From the NCBI RefSeq assembly GCF_008831285.2, contig NC_045141.1, positions 21,916,742-21,980,741 on the forward strand: 64,000 bases of DNA, given 5' to 3'. The stretch is from Nymphaea colorata (taxonomy: Eukaryota > Streptophyta > Magnoliopsida > Nymphaeales > Nymphaeaceae). Position 1 is the stretch's first letter. The number at the start of each line of letters is the position of its first letter. The translations under genes and the position numbers were made by a program. The notes below the pieces were generated by a model, which ran no database searches, was not told where the DNA came from, and saw nothing but the letters and a program-made list of their open reading frames with translations. Positions 34,804 to 46,248 of this stretch are shown piece after piece.

Positions 34804-37800
34804 CCTCAGCGGTGCGTCTGTGGTGTGAATTTTCTACCAGTTTCTTTGTGTGACTTGCCTTGATTTTGATGGAATGCTTGCTCAGTATGGAACCAAGTGA
34901 CGGGCATACTTTGAGAAACTTTGCAAGCGGACTTTTGAAGAACATTGGGTTAATCTGTGGATCGAAGGTTCATGTTCCTGTTCCGAAGCTGTAGTTGCAA
35001 TTATATGGCCGATCTGTTCCGAACCAAGATACATATGTACGGCTGCGTTGGGTTTTTCACTATCACAGAAAAATCCAAAAAATACGAGGAATTGTCCCCT
35101 CGTGGAATTGAGGCAAACCTGTAAATGGCAAAATTACATAAATGCTCTTACAAAAGATTAGAAAGCCCAAAAATAAGAGAAGGGTATTAAGTATAGATGA
35201 GGTTTTACACTCCAACACTTTTAAGTTGACAAGGGATCAGGCCCAAGGGAGTAGGTGTAGTTTATTGCCCTTTGGCAGTTAGGAAGCAGTCAGAGTTAAA
35301 ATTCTTAGGCACCACCTTAGAGTTTGATCCTATACTCCTAATAGAATAATAACTTCTTTCCTTCTTTTTTCTCTCCCTCTCCCTATTTTAGATCAGAAGG
35401 AACCTTCATAGGACGACGACACTTGATGGTAACTCTAGTAGAATAAACATAACCCGGTTACAGAAATTTGCTATAGAAACATATAGTTAGTAGACAGCTT
35501 TGGATAAGAAGAAAAAGCTCCTTTCATCTTAAAAAACGAATTGGTAGGGGGCTCTTTGAATGTCATATATTAGAACTTCATGATTTGGGTTGAGGCCACC
35601 TACTTTGGACAAAGCCCTATAACTTGCCATAAGTGCCTGTTTATTATACCCATCACTGTTTCTCCTCTCTTTTCAAACCAAATATTGAAAATGACATGGC
35701 ATCATAATTAGGTAGTCTCACTACAAGCCTAGAAATGCAGAAACCATAACGATCTGGACCGCGCAACCTTAGATATAACTTTCCACGAAGTAATGAAAAT
35801 TGCCAGTGTGAATATGTAGCTTGTGTGCATGCAGCTGCTTGTACATTAGTTCAGTTATCTCCCCTATCAATCTCTTAAAATCTGTTGCGGCCTTCCCCCC
35901 TTCTTCCCCCACAAGACTGCTTCCCAATAGCATGGTAGTTCAAAGGCGGAGATAGAAATATTTTGTTGCAGATCAAGCTATAATTTCAAATGCAAGGGAT
36001 TGGACATTGGCCCCTGCCAGTAACCCCTTGCCTCCACCAATGTGGTACTTGTTTCATCAAGTGCAGAGAGGACACTTCCTCACCTATGTTCACTGTTGTG
36101 CCGACTTAGCCTGGATCCGAGCCCATCTAGCGAACCTCACACCTCCGGACCTCATAGAGTATGGATAGGCTCACAGAGTTCAACAACTCTCTTACACAAA
36201 CTCTATGTTGTTTAATTAATATCAAGCATCCATTAGAAAAGGTAAAGTAAACCTTGTGTAAACCTGCAATTATAGATTATATTTTTCATTTCATAAATAT
36301 CCCTTTGGTATGATATCCCTATTCTGCATACGAATTTTGTTCGTATAGGCATTTTGCGCCCCGCTGTTTCCATAGCGGGCCACGGTTTCTGATACTCCAC
36401 CCAACAAAGCAACATGGCTAAGACAAATTATTTAAATTAAATTCATATATAAAAATTAATTCATGCTTGATCATCATTCATGATTCTTGTTTAAGTTCCA
36501 AACGTATATTTCTGGACATGCTCGTTAGTTAGATTCATCATGAGATAGAGCGACCTCAAAGTACGAAAAGATTTAGAACGCCGGGATGCCATGATCAAAT
36601 AGGTGGTTTGATCTAGGAATTCATATAAGAACAAGATACAAAAGAATAACATGTGTGTGCGTGTGTGCATATGAGACAATAAACGAGGATTCTGATATTG
36701 CGTACACGAAGGGATTACTTTGTATAAAACTAATGTGTTTCACGCATTAATTGTCGCACTTCGATTTTTTTATTTTGTTCTTGGTCAAATACATGATTGA
36801 CTTATATTCGATTGACGCATTTGGTCCCACCTTATTCTGAACATTGACAAATCTATCGTTCATATTTGACTATTAGGACAAATCAATCTTTTTATGTTAC
36901 TTTAGCCATAGTTATCAATTTGCTATAGTTACGGACTAAATAAAACGAGTTTAGGTTATCTAAGGATTATCAGTATAACTTGCTACCAATTCATTCATCG
37001 TTCATTTTTTAAAGCTCGGATTAGGTCACTACTGTGGAAGAAAATGTTTTTTTAGTTGTCAGATTTGTCCCTAAATATCAATTTGGAGCAATTAAAGTTG
37101 AAGTTAGGGATGAATTTGTTAATGGAAATATGGCAGTGATGAATGTCAATCGACTAAAGAAACGAAAAATGAAATTAACTAGAAAAAACCCTGCAGCAGT
37201 TCTGATTCATCGCTTCACTGGATATTTTTGATCCGTTTTTGCCCGGGTCAAATCAAGATGCTTAAGCGCAATGTATCTTTCGTAGGCTTTTGAGGGAACT
37301 TGCCCCACATACAGGGTACGCATTGACCGTTTCATGAAGTATTAGTACTTTCTTGCATTATGATCTGATGAGCATGCTTCAGTTTTTTTAGGCAAGGTCG
37401 AATACATTGATCGATCCAATTTACCATCTGGATGATGCACCATTTTGACATCCAACTTAAGATGGACGGCTGCAAAATTAGATAGTAAATCCAAAATGTC
37501 CTACCATATCCATCCATATTAAAACGGCAGTCTCATAAATAATTCCTAATTTTCAAGCATTCATTACAGTTATTTAATTTTCATCCATCATGATAGCAAC
37601 TTGCTCAAATAAATTTGGCTAATTGAAATAAAATTTTTATTTTCGGATTCCTCGGTTTGTAGATGTGTGTGATGTAGAATATGCGAAGTCAGTTTTTTAT
37701 TTTGATTATTAAATTGTTTTGCTTATTAAAGGGTATTTCTTTTGGCCCACAGATGGATTCTTTTTAATATAAATTTTAGTTTACCAAAAAAACCCTAATG

Positions 37801-38016
37801 ACGTGAAAAATTCTGCAAAGGGTAAAGCGTCAGTGAAGATTCACTAAGGCGACAGAAAACGTAAGTGAAAGTAGAGGCACCGGAAGGATTACTAACGAAA
37901 TTAACGTGCATGACATCAAGGAAGGCCTATTACTGACGTGTAAGACCCACCAACGAAGACCAACCATTACTGACAGGGAAACCGCATAAGACCATGCTAT
38001 GAACACACACACACAC

Positions 38017-38062
<46 letters not shown>

Positions 38063-40230
38063 CATGTGTTGTAAAAAAAAGGCCCTACTTGGAAAATACG
38101 TTGCCCTAAATCTGTAGACCTCTAGAAAGGACACACACACTCTTACCAGGCTGCCAATGTTTGCCTACGTCGCTGGATGTCGCCGGCTGTCGGCTATGGT
38201 AGCTGCCGCCTGCTATTGCAAAGGGGAAGCAGTAGGAGCGCAGTGGAAAGCCTAGCAGAAGGTCGACCATTAGACTGTTAACTATAGCGTTTAACATTTA
38301 AACATATTTCATATCTGACATGAAGGAAGAAACCATACTGAATGAAAGAGCCTACCAACTTCTAGAGAAATAGCCGATATAGGAGGACCATGGAATCGCT
38401 GTACCGCCCTTTCTATCACAAAAAAAGGTGAATCTCCAGTGTATTATTTGCTACGCGCACACTAATGAAATTCAAAATGAAGGCTTTGGCAGAAACAAGC
38501 ACTGGTTTTTGTTTTTTGCTTTTCTTTTTTTTTTTTAAATCCTTATTTTTGAGCTTCCCCTGCATCTCCATGATAGACTGCCAACATTTTAATAATTTTC
38601 TCAATAACCCATGTTTAACTTGAGCCTTTACCTGAATATACACATGAAAATACTGTTTCCTGGCTGCTATAATTCTTATCATCAGTTATAACTATCGAGA
38701 CCCACTATAGAGGCAGAACCCATAGTATTTCAGCTAGATTGCGAAAAACAGGCAGCACTATATAATTTACCTTCTGCTTGAGGCACAAAAAATGGCTTAC
38801 CCCCAACAATGTACTTGTTTGAAGTACTAACTGGACCCTGGCTACAGCAATTTGTGTGAAAAGTAAAATCTGTCAACAAAAGCCATGAGAATGTCATTTG
38901 AAGGAATCAGGTATTGGAAGAACAATTCCAAGTTTGGGCTTGAAAGAAAAACCAGGAGAATAACCTCACATTACTGCATCAATAGGTAAAACAAAAATGT
39001 TAATACAAGTAGGAGACCAGCTGCTTGTTCATTCTGAAAAAATTTCTATTGTCAAAAGTCCAAAATGCAAAGAACGAAGCTTACTCTTTTTCCTGTGCCT
39101 TCACACTTTTTAACTAGATTGCTGAAGAATGGTAGTAGTGATTGTCAGCGACAATGAGGAACATAATGGACGAAAAAACATGAAACTGTATGGGGGCTCT
39201 TACAGGCTTTGTTGCACGCAAGAAGTTGCTACATTAGAAGACATGTTTGTGAAGCTATTGTATGACAAGTCTCTGCATGGTAATGCCACTATGAATGTGA
39301 AAATCACCTAGGCATAAATGCAAGTCACCTCATCTAAGCCCTTTACACTTGGGGCCTGCAAACTGAGATAACTTGAAGCAGGAATGACAGTGAAGTTAAA
39401 TGTTTCAATGCAACACGATTTCCATTACCTAGTGTAAATAATTAAGTTTTTTTAGTACAAGAAAATTAATTGCAGATCCTTGAGCCCCCAATGGCAGCTA
39501 GTGAAATTAATCTGCAGATTCAATATGAAGGGTGTACTACTTATATATAACTTCAGATATGGCACTCTCCCGTGTTTATGACGTTATGTGTGTGCACATG
39601 AATACTTATTTTGACAAGCAAGTTCGAGTGGATATCCTGAGAAGAGGAATTACTTTCATTTTCAAGTGCATGCAAATGCATTTCAAGGAAAATAATCACC
39701 ATTCAATTGATTATTGTGATTGAAACTCAAAACAAAGGACCATTCAATGTTTATATAAGTCTACCCAACCAACTCCTTGTAGACATAATGCATGGCAGTA
39801 CAACCTGCCCATGAATGAGAATCAGAACAAGTAAACTATAAACCTAGCAGTGGACAGAAAATTACAAAAGAAATGAAGCTGTAGAGGAAATAACACTTTC
39901 ATCATCAACACTAGAACATTTGACTCTGGAAGGATAAAGCACATTTATTAAGGAGAAACATACCCTTAAGTGTATCTTTTCTTGTCAATTCTGCATACTG
40001 CATGGGGCCAGCAAGGTTGTTGTTTGTCAAAACCCTACACCAAAAGTATACTTGTAACATCCTTTACAGGATAACTGCTAGCCGTAATCTAAAAACATAC
40101 ACCCTCACAAGAACCTTTAACTTTGTCACTTCTCCTAAAGGTTTAGGCACCTTACCTGTCAGGTTCTTAAAGCTTAGGTTGCAGCAAGAAAAAAGAAAAC
40201 ATAAGCAGTTACTTGATAAACACCCATTGC
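34804..40230. other. Intergenic, no gene recognised
   Basis: About 5.4 kb. Contains the tetraspanin 3' region at the left, a GGCGGAG-ended fragment near 35945, a perfect CA/TA/TG palindromic microsatellite at 38008-38060 and A/T-rich DNA. Short frames (for example 37034-37231 and the Lys-rich minus frame at 38416-38682) are not recognisable. I cannot exclude small exons of an unrecognised gene around 38.4-40.2 kb. Confidence 0.4.
38008..38060. repeat. Palindromic compound microsatellite (CA)n(TA)n(TG)n
   Basis: A CA run passes directly into a TA run and then a TG run, so the whole tract is self-complementary and could form a hairpin or cruciform. Alternating purine-pyrimidine sequence of this type is also a classical Z-DNA former. 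Confidence 0.85.
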
Positions 40231-40520
40231 CCTTAGAGGGGATAATCCAACAAGCATTTTTCAGTTCAATGTTTGCATATTAGTTACTAACTTACAATAC
40301 TTTTAAGCTTTAGACCAACACATTCAGCCTTGGAGGGGTAATCCAACGAGCATTTTTCAGTTCAATGTTTACCTATTAGTTACGAACTTACAGTACTTTC
40401 AAGCTTTTGACCAACACATTCAGCCTTAGAGGGGATAATCCAACGGGCATTTTTCAGCTCAATGTTTACATATTAGTTACTAACTTACAGTACTTTTAAG
40501 CTTTCGACCAACACATTCAG
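40231..40520. repeat. 97-bp tandem repeat, three copies
   Basis: Units begin CCTTAGAGG/CCTTGGAGG at 40231, 40328 and 40424 and end ACCAACACATTCAG. The three copies are highly similar, with a few substitutions and one-base gaps. Each contains ATCCAAC(A/G), GCATTTTTCAG and TTAGTTAC phrases. No coding content. Confidence 0.85.
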
Positions 40521-42222
40521 GAACTTGACCAGATGGCGTACAGTCCAGCAATACCTTTATCACAAGATTATAGTTCATAACATCCATCCTACGCATTGAG
40601 AAACACAAAGTCAGAGGAAAACAATGTAGCATCAGCAGAAAGTTCAGAAATACATTCTTTTTTACCCATTAATAACTAAAGCAACAGATCTTACTGTAAG
40701 AACGTACATGAGCTCTTATACATTTGTATATCTTGTCGCACATAACTATTTCTATACAGCTGTGTTCATAACTTCATGTAGATATACAGTGATCAGTATT
40801 TGTATGATTTGCATATATGGATATTTCTTGGCATAGGTTTTCACGCAATTTTTTATTTCTTTTTTCCTGTCCTCCTCTTCCTACTTCTCTGCTCCTGCAG
40901 ATGCTGCTGTGAGCTTCTTCTTTTCTTTCTTCACTTGCAGCAATTGCAGCTTCTCTTTTTCTTTTTTTCTTTTACTCCCACGTACTCTCTCTGCTCTCTA
41001 CCTCACTTCCTTCTGTCTCCTGATCTCCCTCTGACTTGCTCAGCCTCTCAATCTCCCTCTGCCTCGTTCTGTCAGTGAGCCCCCCATCTCTCATCTCTCG
41101 CTGTTTTTATTTTGGAAGAGACATGAGAGGTGGTGAGTGGGGTTGAGTTGATCTTGACCTTTGGGTCAAACCCAACTCCCCTCCCTCATCTCCATCATGT
41201 GTATAGATGTTAGAAATATACATAAACATATATTATTATTCTTTTCCAATAATACCTTTTTGCTATATGCACACGCACGCACACATATACACTCTACAAT
41301 CTTCCAACTCATTCCTAACCCTAAAATTTGATATTTTCAATGGAAATTCAGAGTTTACCACCACATATACATATACATATTCCTGAAAAGTCATGCTTGC
41401 TTTACGTTTAGTGTTCAATCCTTCCTGCTGTTGTCCCCAAATTAAGAAGTAAATTGCGGATCCTAATCTGTAGATATGGATTTTCGCACACCATGTAGTC
41501 CAATAATTTCATTTATATACACATCAATAAGGCAAATCAAGAGAATGACCGATTGCTATCCATAGAAAATGGGATGGCTTGATGAGTTGAATACAATAAT
41601 CACCTGAATAGCATTATCTTGCCTACGGGTGAGAGGTAATACTATCACAAAATCCATGGCACTGTCGTCCATTTTCACAATGAAATAAACATTCCTTTTA
41701 ATAAACCACCAAGTCACTGATTTATTCTCTGACAGATTAAACATTTGACAACATATTTGGTGACTTCTCGTTTAATTGTGAGCCCACAAAAGTTTTATCT
41801 TGAAACATCTTAGTATTGACAGGATCTAGGAAACTTCAATTGATAGACCCTTTGAAGAATTGTCTTTTCACAAAGAATGTTATGATGTTCACCAAGTTTT
41901 CAACTAGTGCAAAGAATTTTACTAGAAAATATCAAAAGATATTAGTTTAGAAAGGCAGAAATAACTGTCAAAATCCCTTAAAAAAATGAAGAATTATGAG
42001 TTAGCAATCTCACTAGCAAAATTTTTGAAAATTAAAGACTGTTTTAAGCCTTTGAAATTTTTAAGATTTTTCTCGTGAAATGCCTAAGCATATAGAACTT
42101 GTGAAAGTTGTGAACTATGTAAATTAAAAACAATTCCAAAGTACATTGTAAAACTAAAAAACATTTATCAAGATTAAAGTCTGCCGTGAACGTCCATATT
42201 CGTCTATCTTCAAGGGCTTGTC
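40521..42222. other. Intergenic between tandem repeat and copia fragment
   Basis: A pyrimidine-rich segment at about 40850-41100, CA-rich DNA near 41270, otherwise AT-rich. I looked here for the copia 5' LTR and for a primer-binding site with the usual TGGTATCAGAGC start and saw neither. Confidence 0.45.
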
Positions 42223-43581
42223 ATGACTGCAAATCTACAACATGGCCCTGGAAATCAGCCAGCTGAGGCTGGGGTAGAGTACAAAGTATTCTCAAATCCT
42301 TTTTCTTTTGGATCTACTATCAAACTCGATGGATCTAATTATGATGTTTGGGCTAGAACTTTCATGTTATCAGTTGTTGGACATGGAAAGAAATATATAT
42401 TAGAAGAAGATGAACCAACAGAAAAAGTTGGCAAGTATGCACGGTGGGAGGAAGAAAACAGTATAATTAGTGTGTGGCTTATGAATAGCACTCAACCTCA
42501 TATTGCTGCTGGTCTTTGCTATTATAACACAGCTAAAGATATGTGGAATTCGCTTCGACAGACATACTCTCAAGACAAGAACATCAGCAAAATTCTTCAG
42601 GTTCAGCAAGAACTATTACAAATGCAACAAGGTGACATGGATTTAACTGAATATTTTACCAAATTGAAGTTTAATTATGAAAAGATGAACTCTTTAAAGT
42701 CTCCTTGCAAGCATTGTCTCAAATCTCACATGGAGCAAATGATAGTTGTTAAATTTCTTGCTGGACTATCATCAGATTATTCTGCAGCCAAGGCACAAAT
42801 GCTTACAGGGTCTGATTTTCCGGATCTTGAGGAGGCCTTCAACAGGGTAAATAGACTGGCGGTTACCCTTCCTCCCTCTACAAATAATTCACAGCCTTCT
42901 GCACTTGCCTCATTTAGAAGAGGCCGAAGTGTACAATACCCTTCTCGTGGTAGAGGAAGAGGTCGTGGCCTAGGAGGGCGTGGGAGACTCCAATGCACGT
43001 ATTGCAGTCGTCTTGGTCACCTAGAGGATAAGTGCTGGAACAAAGTGGGTAAACCGAACAATTCTTTGTCCACGACTATGACATCCTCCTCCATACCAGC
43101 TTCAAACTCACAGTCCATTAGTATGGATCCCAAGGTGAATCCCACTGCTGCTTCGGTAGATGCCACGTCTCTCAAGTTAACTCCGGTCGAACTTGAATTA
43201 ATTATGGTGCATCGATCAAATGTTGCACCGTCCACCTCATCGGCTTCTACTGCTATCACAGATTCAGCATTTTCTGCAGGTAGAACTCCCTCTAATGGTT
43301 GTTGGATAATTGACTTTGTAGCGTCTAGACATTTTTGTGGAGATGCTAGTATTCCGAACTTGCAGAAATTTTATCCCTCCCAATATGTAAGATTAGCTGA
43401 TGGAAGACTATCTTCGGTGGAAGGTCATGGAGATGTCCGCCTATCTCCATCTTTACATGTTCATGAAGTGCTTTATACTCCTGAATTCCCAAAGAACCCG
43501 TTATCTGTAAGCAAAATTACTAAAGAGATGAATTGTCGAGTTATTTTTTACACTGGCACTTGTGTATTTCAGGACTTATAG
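42223..43581 (+). pseudogene. copia gag-protease part, ends at premature TAG
   Basis: A 452-codon frame with gag, zinc knuckle and a damaged protease active site (codons 43312-43320). The terminal TAG lies where similar elements continue into the pre-integrase region. Without catalytic protease and a complete pol it cannot support transposition on its own. Confidence 0.85.
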
Positions 43582-44097
43582 ACTGAGAGGAAGATTGGTG
43601 GAGGCCATGAGAGATATGGAATCTACTTCATGGATACATTCATTAAAGAGGCGTCCATTTTGGTTGATTCATCTTCAAGTGCATTCCAATGGCATCTCAG
43701 ACTTGGCCATCCGTCATTTCATAAACTTCGGCAGTTATGTCCTCAGATTTCTTCTTCAACCTCCATTGAGTGTGAAGCTTGTCAATTAGGCAAGCATAGT
43801 CGTACATCTTTTCCATCGAGTCAAAGTCAATCCAGCCAAAGTCTATTTGATTTAGTTCATGTTGATGTATGGGGGCCTAGTCGGGTTCCGAGTCGGTTGT
43901 GGTCCCGTTATTATTTTTCCATTGTTGATGTTTTTTCTCGAGTTTTTTGGGTGTTCTTGATGAAAGAAAGATCTAAAGCATCTTGTATCTTGAAATCTTT
44001 CATCTTGGAAATAAAAGCTCAATTTAACACTTGTGTTAAGGTTGTTCGCACTGACAATGCTCTTGAGTTTAAATCTACTTCCCTACTTGAATTCCAC
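42223..44097 (+). mobile_element. Decayed Ty1/copia retrotransposon fragment (gag, protease, partial integrase)
   Basis: A single frame carries copia-type gag (UBN2-like, about residues 30-215 of the first frame), an RGRGRG-rich linker, a CCHC zinc knuckle C-X2-C-X4-H-X4-C (258-271), an aspartic-protease region (around residue 364), then pre-integrase and integrase. The frame stops at an in-frame TAG (43579-43581) and resumes in the same frame, so this is a nonsense change, not a frameshift. In the second part (from 43630) the HHCC zinc motif is present (H22, H26, C48, C51 of that frame) and two of the three acidic integrase residues are visible (D79, D142). The sequence then passes into satellite DNA near 44097, so the third acidic residue, reverse transcriptase, RNase H and 3' LTR are absent. 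The protease catalytic Asp is followed by Phe-Val instead of the normal small residue and Gly. No 5' LTR seen. A dead relic. Confidence 0.9.
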
Positions 44098-44115
44098 AAC
44101 TGGCAATTTTACTGA
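43582..44115 (+). pseudogene. copia pre-integrase and truncated integrase core
   Basis: Continues the frame of the preceding part after the stop codon; the first ATG is at 43630. It holds the HHCC zinc-binding domain and the first two catalytic Asp residues of the integrase core, then ends after LLEF. The last few codons up to the TGA at 44113 are already read from satellite-like DNA. Confidence 0.85.
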
Positions 44116-44120
44116 CGCAT

Positions 44121-45660
44121 CAAGTTGGCCATGCAATCGTAGTGTCAAACTCTACTTGACAATTTTAACATAATGGACGGAATGTTGCTTCATCAAAATC
44201 CTTCTGCATATCTCAAGGTCTAATAGTACAGTTTTCCCTCATGTTGTAAAGGGTTTATCGCATCTTTTGACCTCACAATGAGATGATCATCACACATAAA
44301 CTCTCAAAACTGACCACTATGTCGATGCATCAAGTTGGTCATGCATTTGTTGTGTCAATCGGTCAGTCATTTATTTCAATTTCATCAATTTGAAATTCTT
44401 AACTTGATGGAGGGTACGTTGCTTCATCAAGATCCTTCAGCAGTTCCCAGGTCTAGCGGGACTGTTTCCCCTCTTGTTGTAGAGGGTTCATCGCAACTTT
44501 TGCGCACATAATGAGATGGTCACACATAAACTCCTAAAACAGATAATTATACCGATGCATCAAGTTGGCCATGCATTGGCATTTTTAAACTTTAATTGAC
44601 AATTTTAACTTGATGGAGGCGACGTTCTTGATCAAAATCCTTTTTGTGATCATAGCTCCGACGGGACTGTTTCCCCTTTGGTTGTAAAGGGTTCATCGCA
44701 TCTTTCGCGCTCACAATTAAACGATCATACATAACCTCTAAAAGTTGAACATTATACCGATGCATCAAGTTGGCTATGCATTGGTTGTGTCATTCAGTCA
44801 GTCATTTATTTCTATTTCATCCAATTGAAATTTTTAACTTGAAGGAGGGTACCTTGCTTCATCAAGATCCTTCAGAAGTTCCGAGGTCTCACGGGACTGT
44901 TTCCACTCTTGTTGTAGAGGGTTCATCGCATCTTTTGTGATCATAATGAGATCATCACAAAAAAAATCTTAAAATTGACCGTTGCAAAAATGCATCAGGT
45001 TGGCCACGCATTGGTTATGTCTATCAGTCTGCTATTCATTTCAATTGCATCTAATTAACATTTTAAACTTGACGGATTGGGCATTGTATCATCAAGATCC
45101 ATGAGCAATTTTAAAGTCTCGCAGGACTGTTTTCCCTTTTCTTGTGCAAGCGTCATCGCATCTTTTCCGCTCATAATAAGATGATCACACATAACCTCCA
45201 AAAGCTGCCAATTATACCGACCCATCAAGTTGGCCATGCATTGGTTGTATCAATCTCTAATTGAAATTTTTAACTTGATGGAGGGTACGTTGTTTCATCA
45301 AGATCCTTCAGCAGTTCCCAGGTCTCACGGGACTGTTTCCCCTCTTATTGTAGAGGGTTCGTCGCATTTTTTTTTATCATAATGAGATCATCACACATAA
45401 ACTCCAAAAACTGACCATTACACCAATGCGTCAGGTTGGCCATGCATTCGTTATGTCTATCAATCAGCTATTCATTTCAATTGCATCTAATTAACATTTT
45501 TAACTTGATAGAGAGGACGTTGTTTCATCAAGATCATTGATCAATTCCCAGGTCTCGCGTGACTGTTTTCCCTTTTGTTGTGTAGGGCTCATCGCATCTT
45601 TTCGATCATAATAAGATGATCACACATAACCTCCTAAAACTGCCAATTATACCGACGCAA
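44121..45660. repeat. Satellite HOR unit 1, seven monomers (1,540 bp)
   Basis: Anchors at 44121, 44331, 44561, 44766, 44996, 45226 and 45432; spacings 210, 230, 205, 230, 230, 206, 229 (S L S L L S L). More diverged from the others than the central units, as expected for an array edge. Confidence 0.85.
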
Positions 45661-46248
45661 CAAGTTGGCCATGCATTGGTTGTATCAATCTCCAATTGAC
45701 ATTTTAAACGGTTTATCGCATCTTTTGAGCTCACAATGAGACGATCATCACACATAAACTCTTAAAACTGACCACTATACCGATGCATCAAGTTGGTCAT
45801 GCATTTGTTGTGTCAATCGGTCAGTCATTTGTTTCAATTTCATCCAGTTGAAATTTTTAACTTGATGGAGGGTACGTTGCATCATCAACATCCTTCAGCA
45901 GTTCCCAGGTCTCACGGGACTGTTTCCCCTCTTATTGTAGGGGGTTCGTCGCATTTTTTTCGATCATAATGAGATCATCACACATAAACTCTAAAAACTG
46001 ACCATTACACCAATACATCAGGTTGGTCATGCATTCGTTATGTCTATCAACCAGCTATTCATTTCAATAGCATCTAATTAACATTTTTAACTTGATAGAG
46101 AGGACGTTGTTTCATCAAGATCATTGATCAATTCCCAGGTCTCGCGGGACTGTTTTCCCTTTTCTTGTGCAGGGCTTATCGCATCTCTTCCGCTCATAAT
46201 AAGATGATCACACATAACCTCCTAAAACTGCCAATTATACCGACGCAT
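45661..46248. repeat. Satellite remnant: truncated monomer plus two L monomers
   Basis: The first monomer (45661-45788) is only 128 bp; about 80 bp is missing between ATTGACATTTTAAAC and GGTTTATCGCATC near 45710. Two L monomers (anchors 45789 and 46019) follow before the first complete decamer. Confidence 0.85.

Noticed and set aside
40521..42222. 5' LTR and primer-binding site of the copia element
   Set aside because: No TG...CA-bounded repeat partner and no TGGTATCAGAGC-like site were seen.
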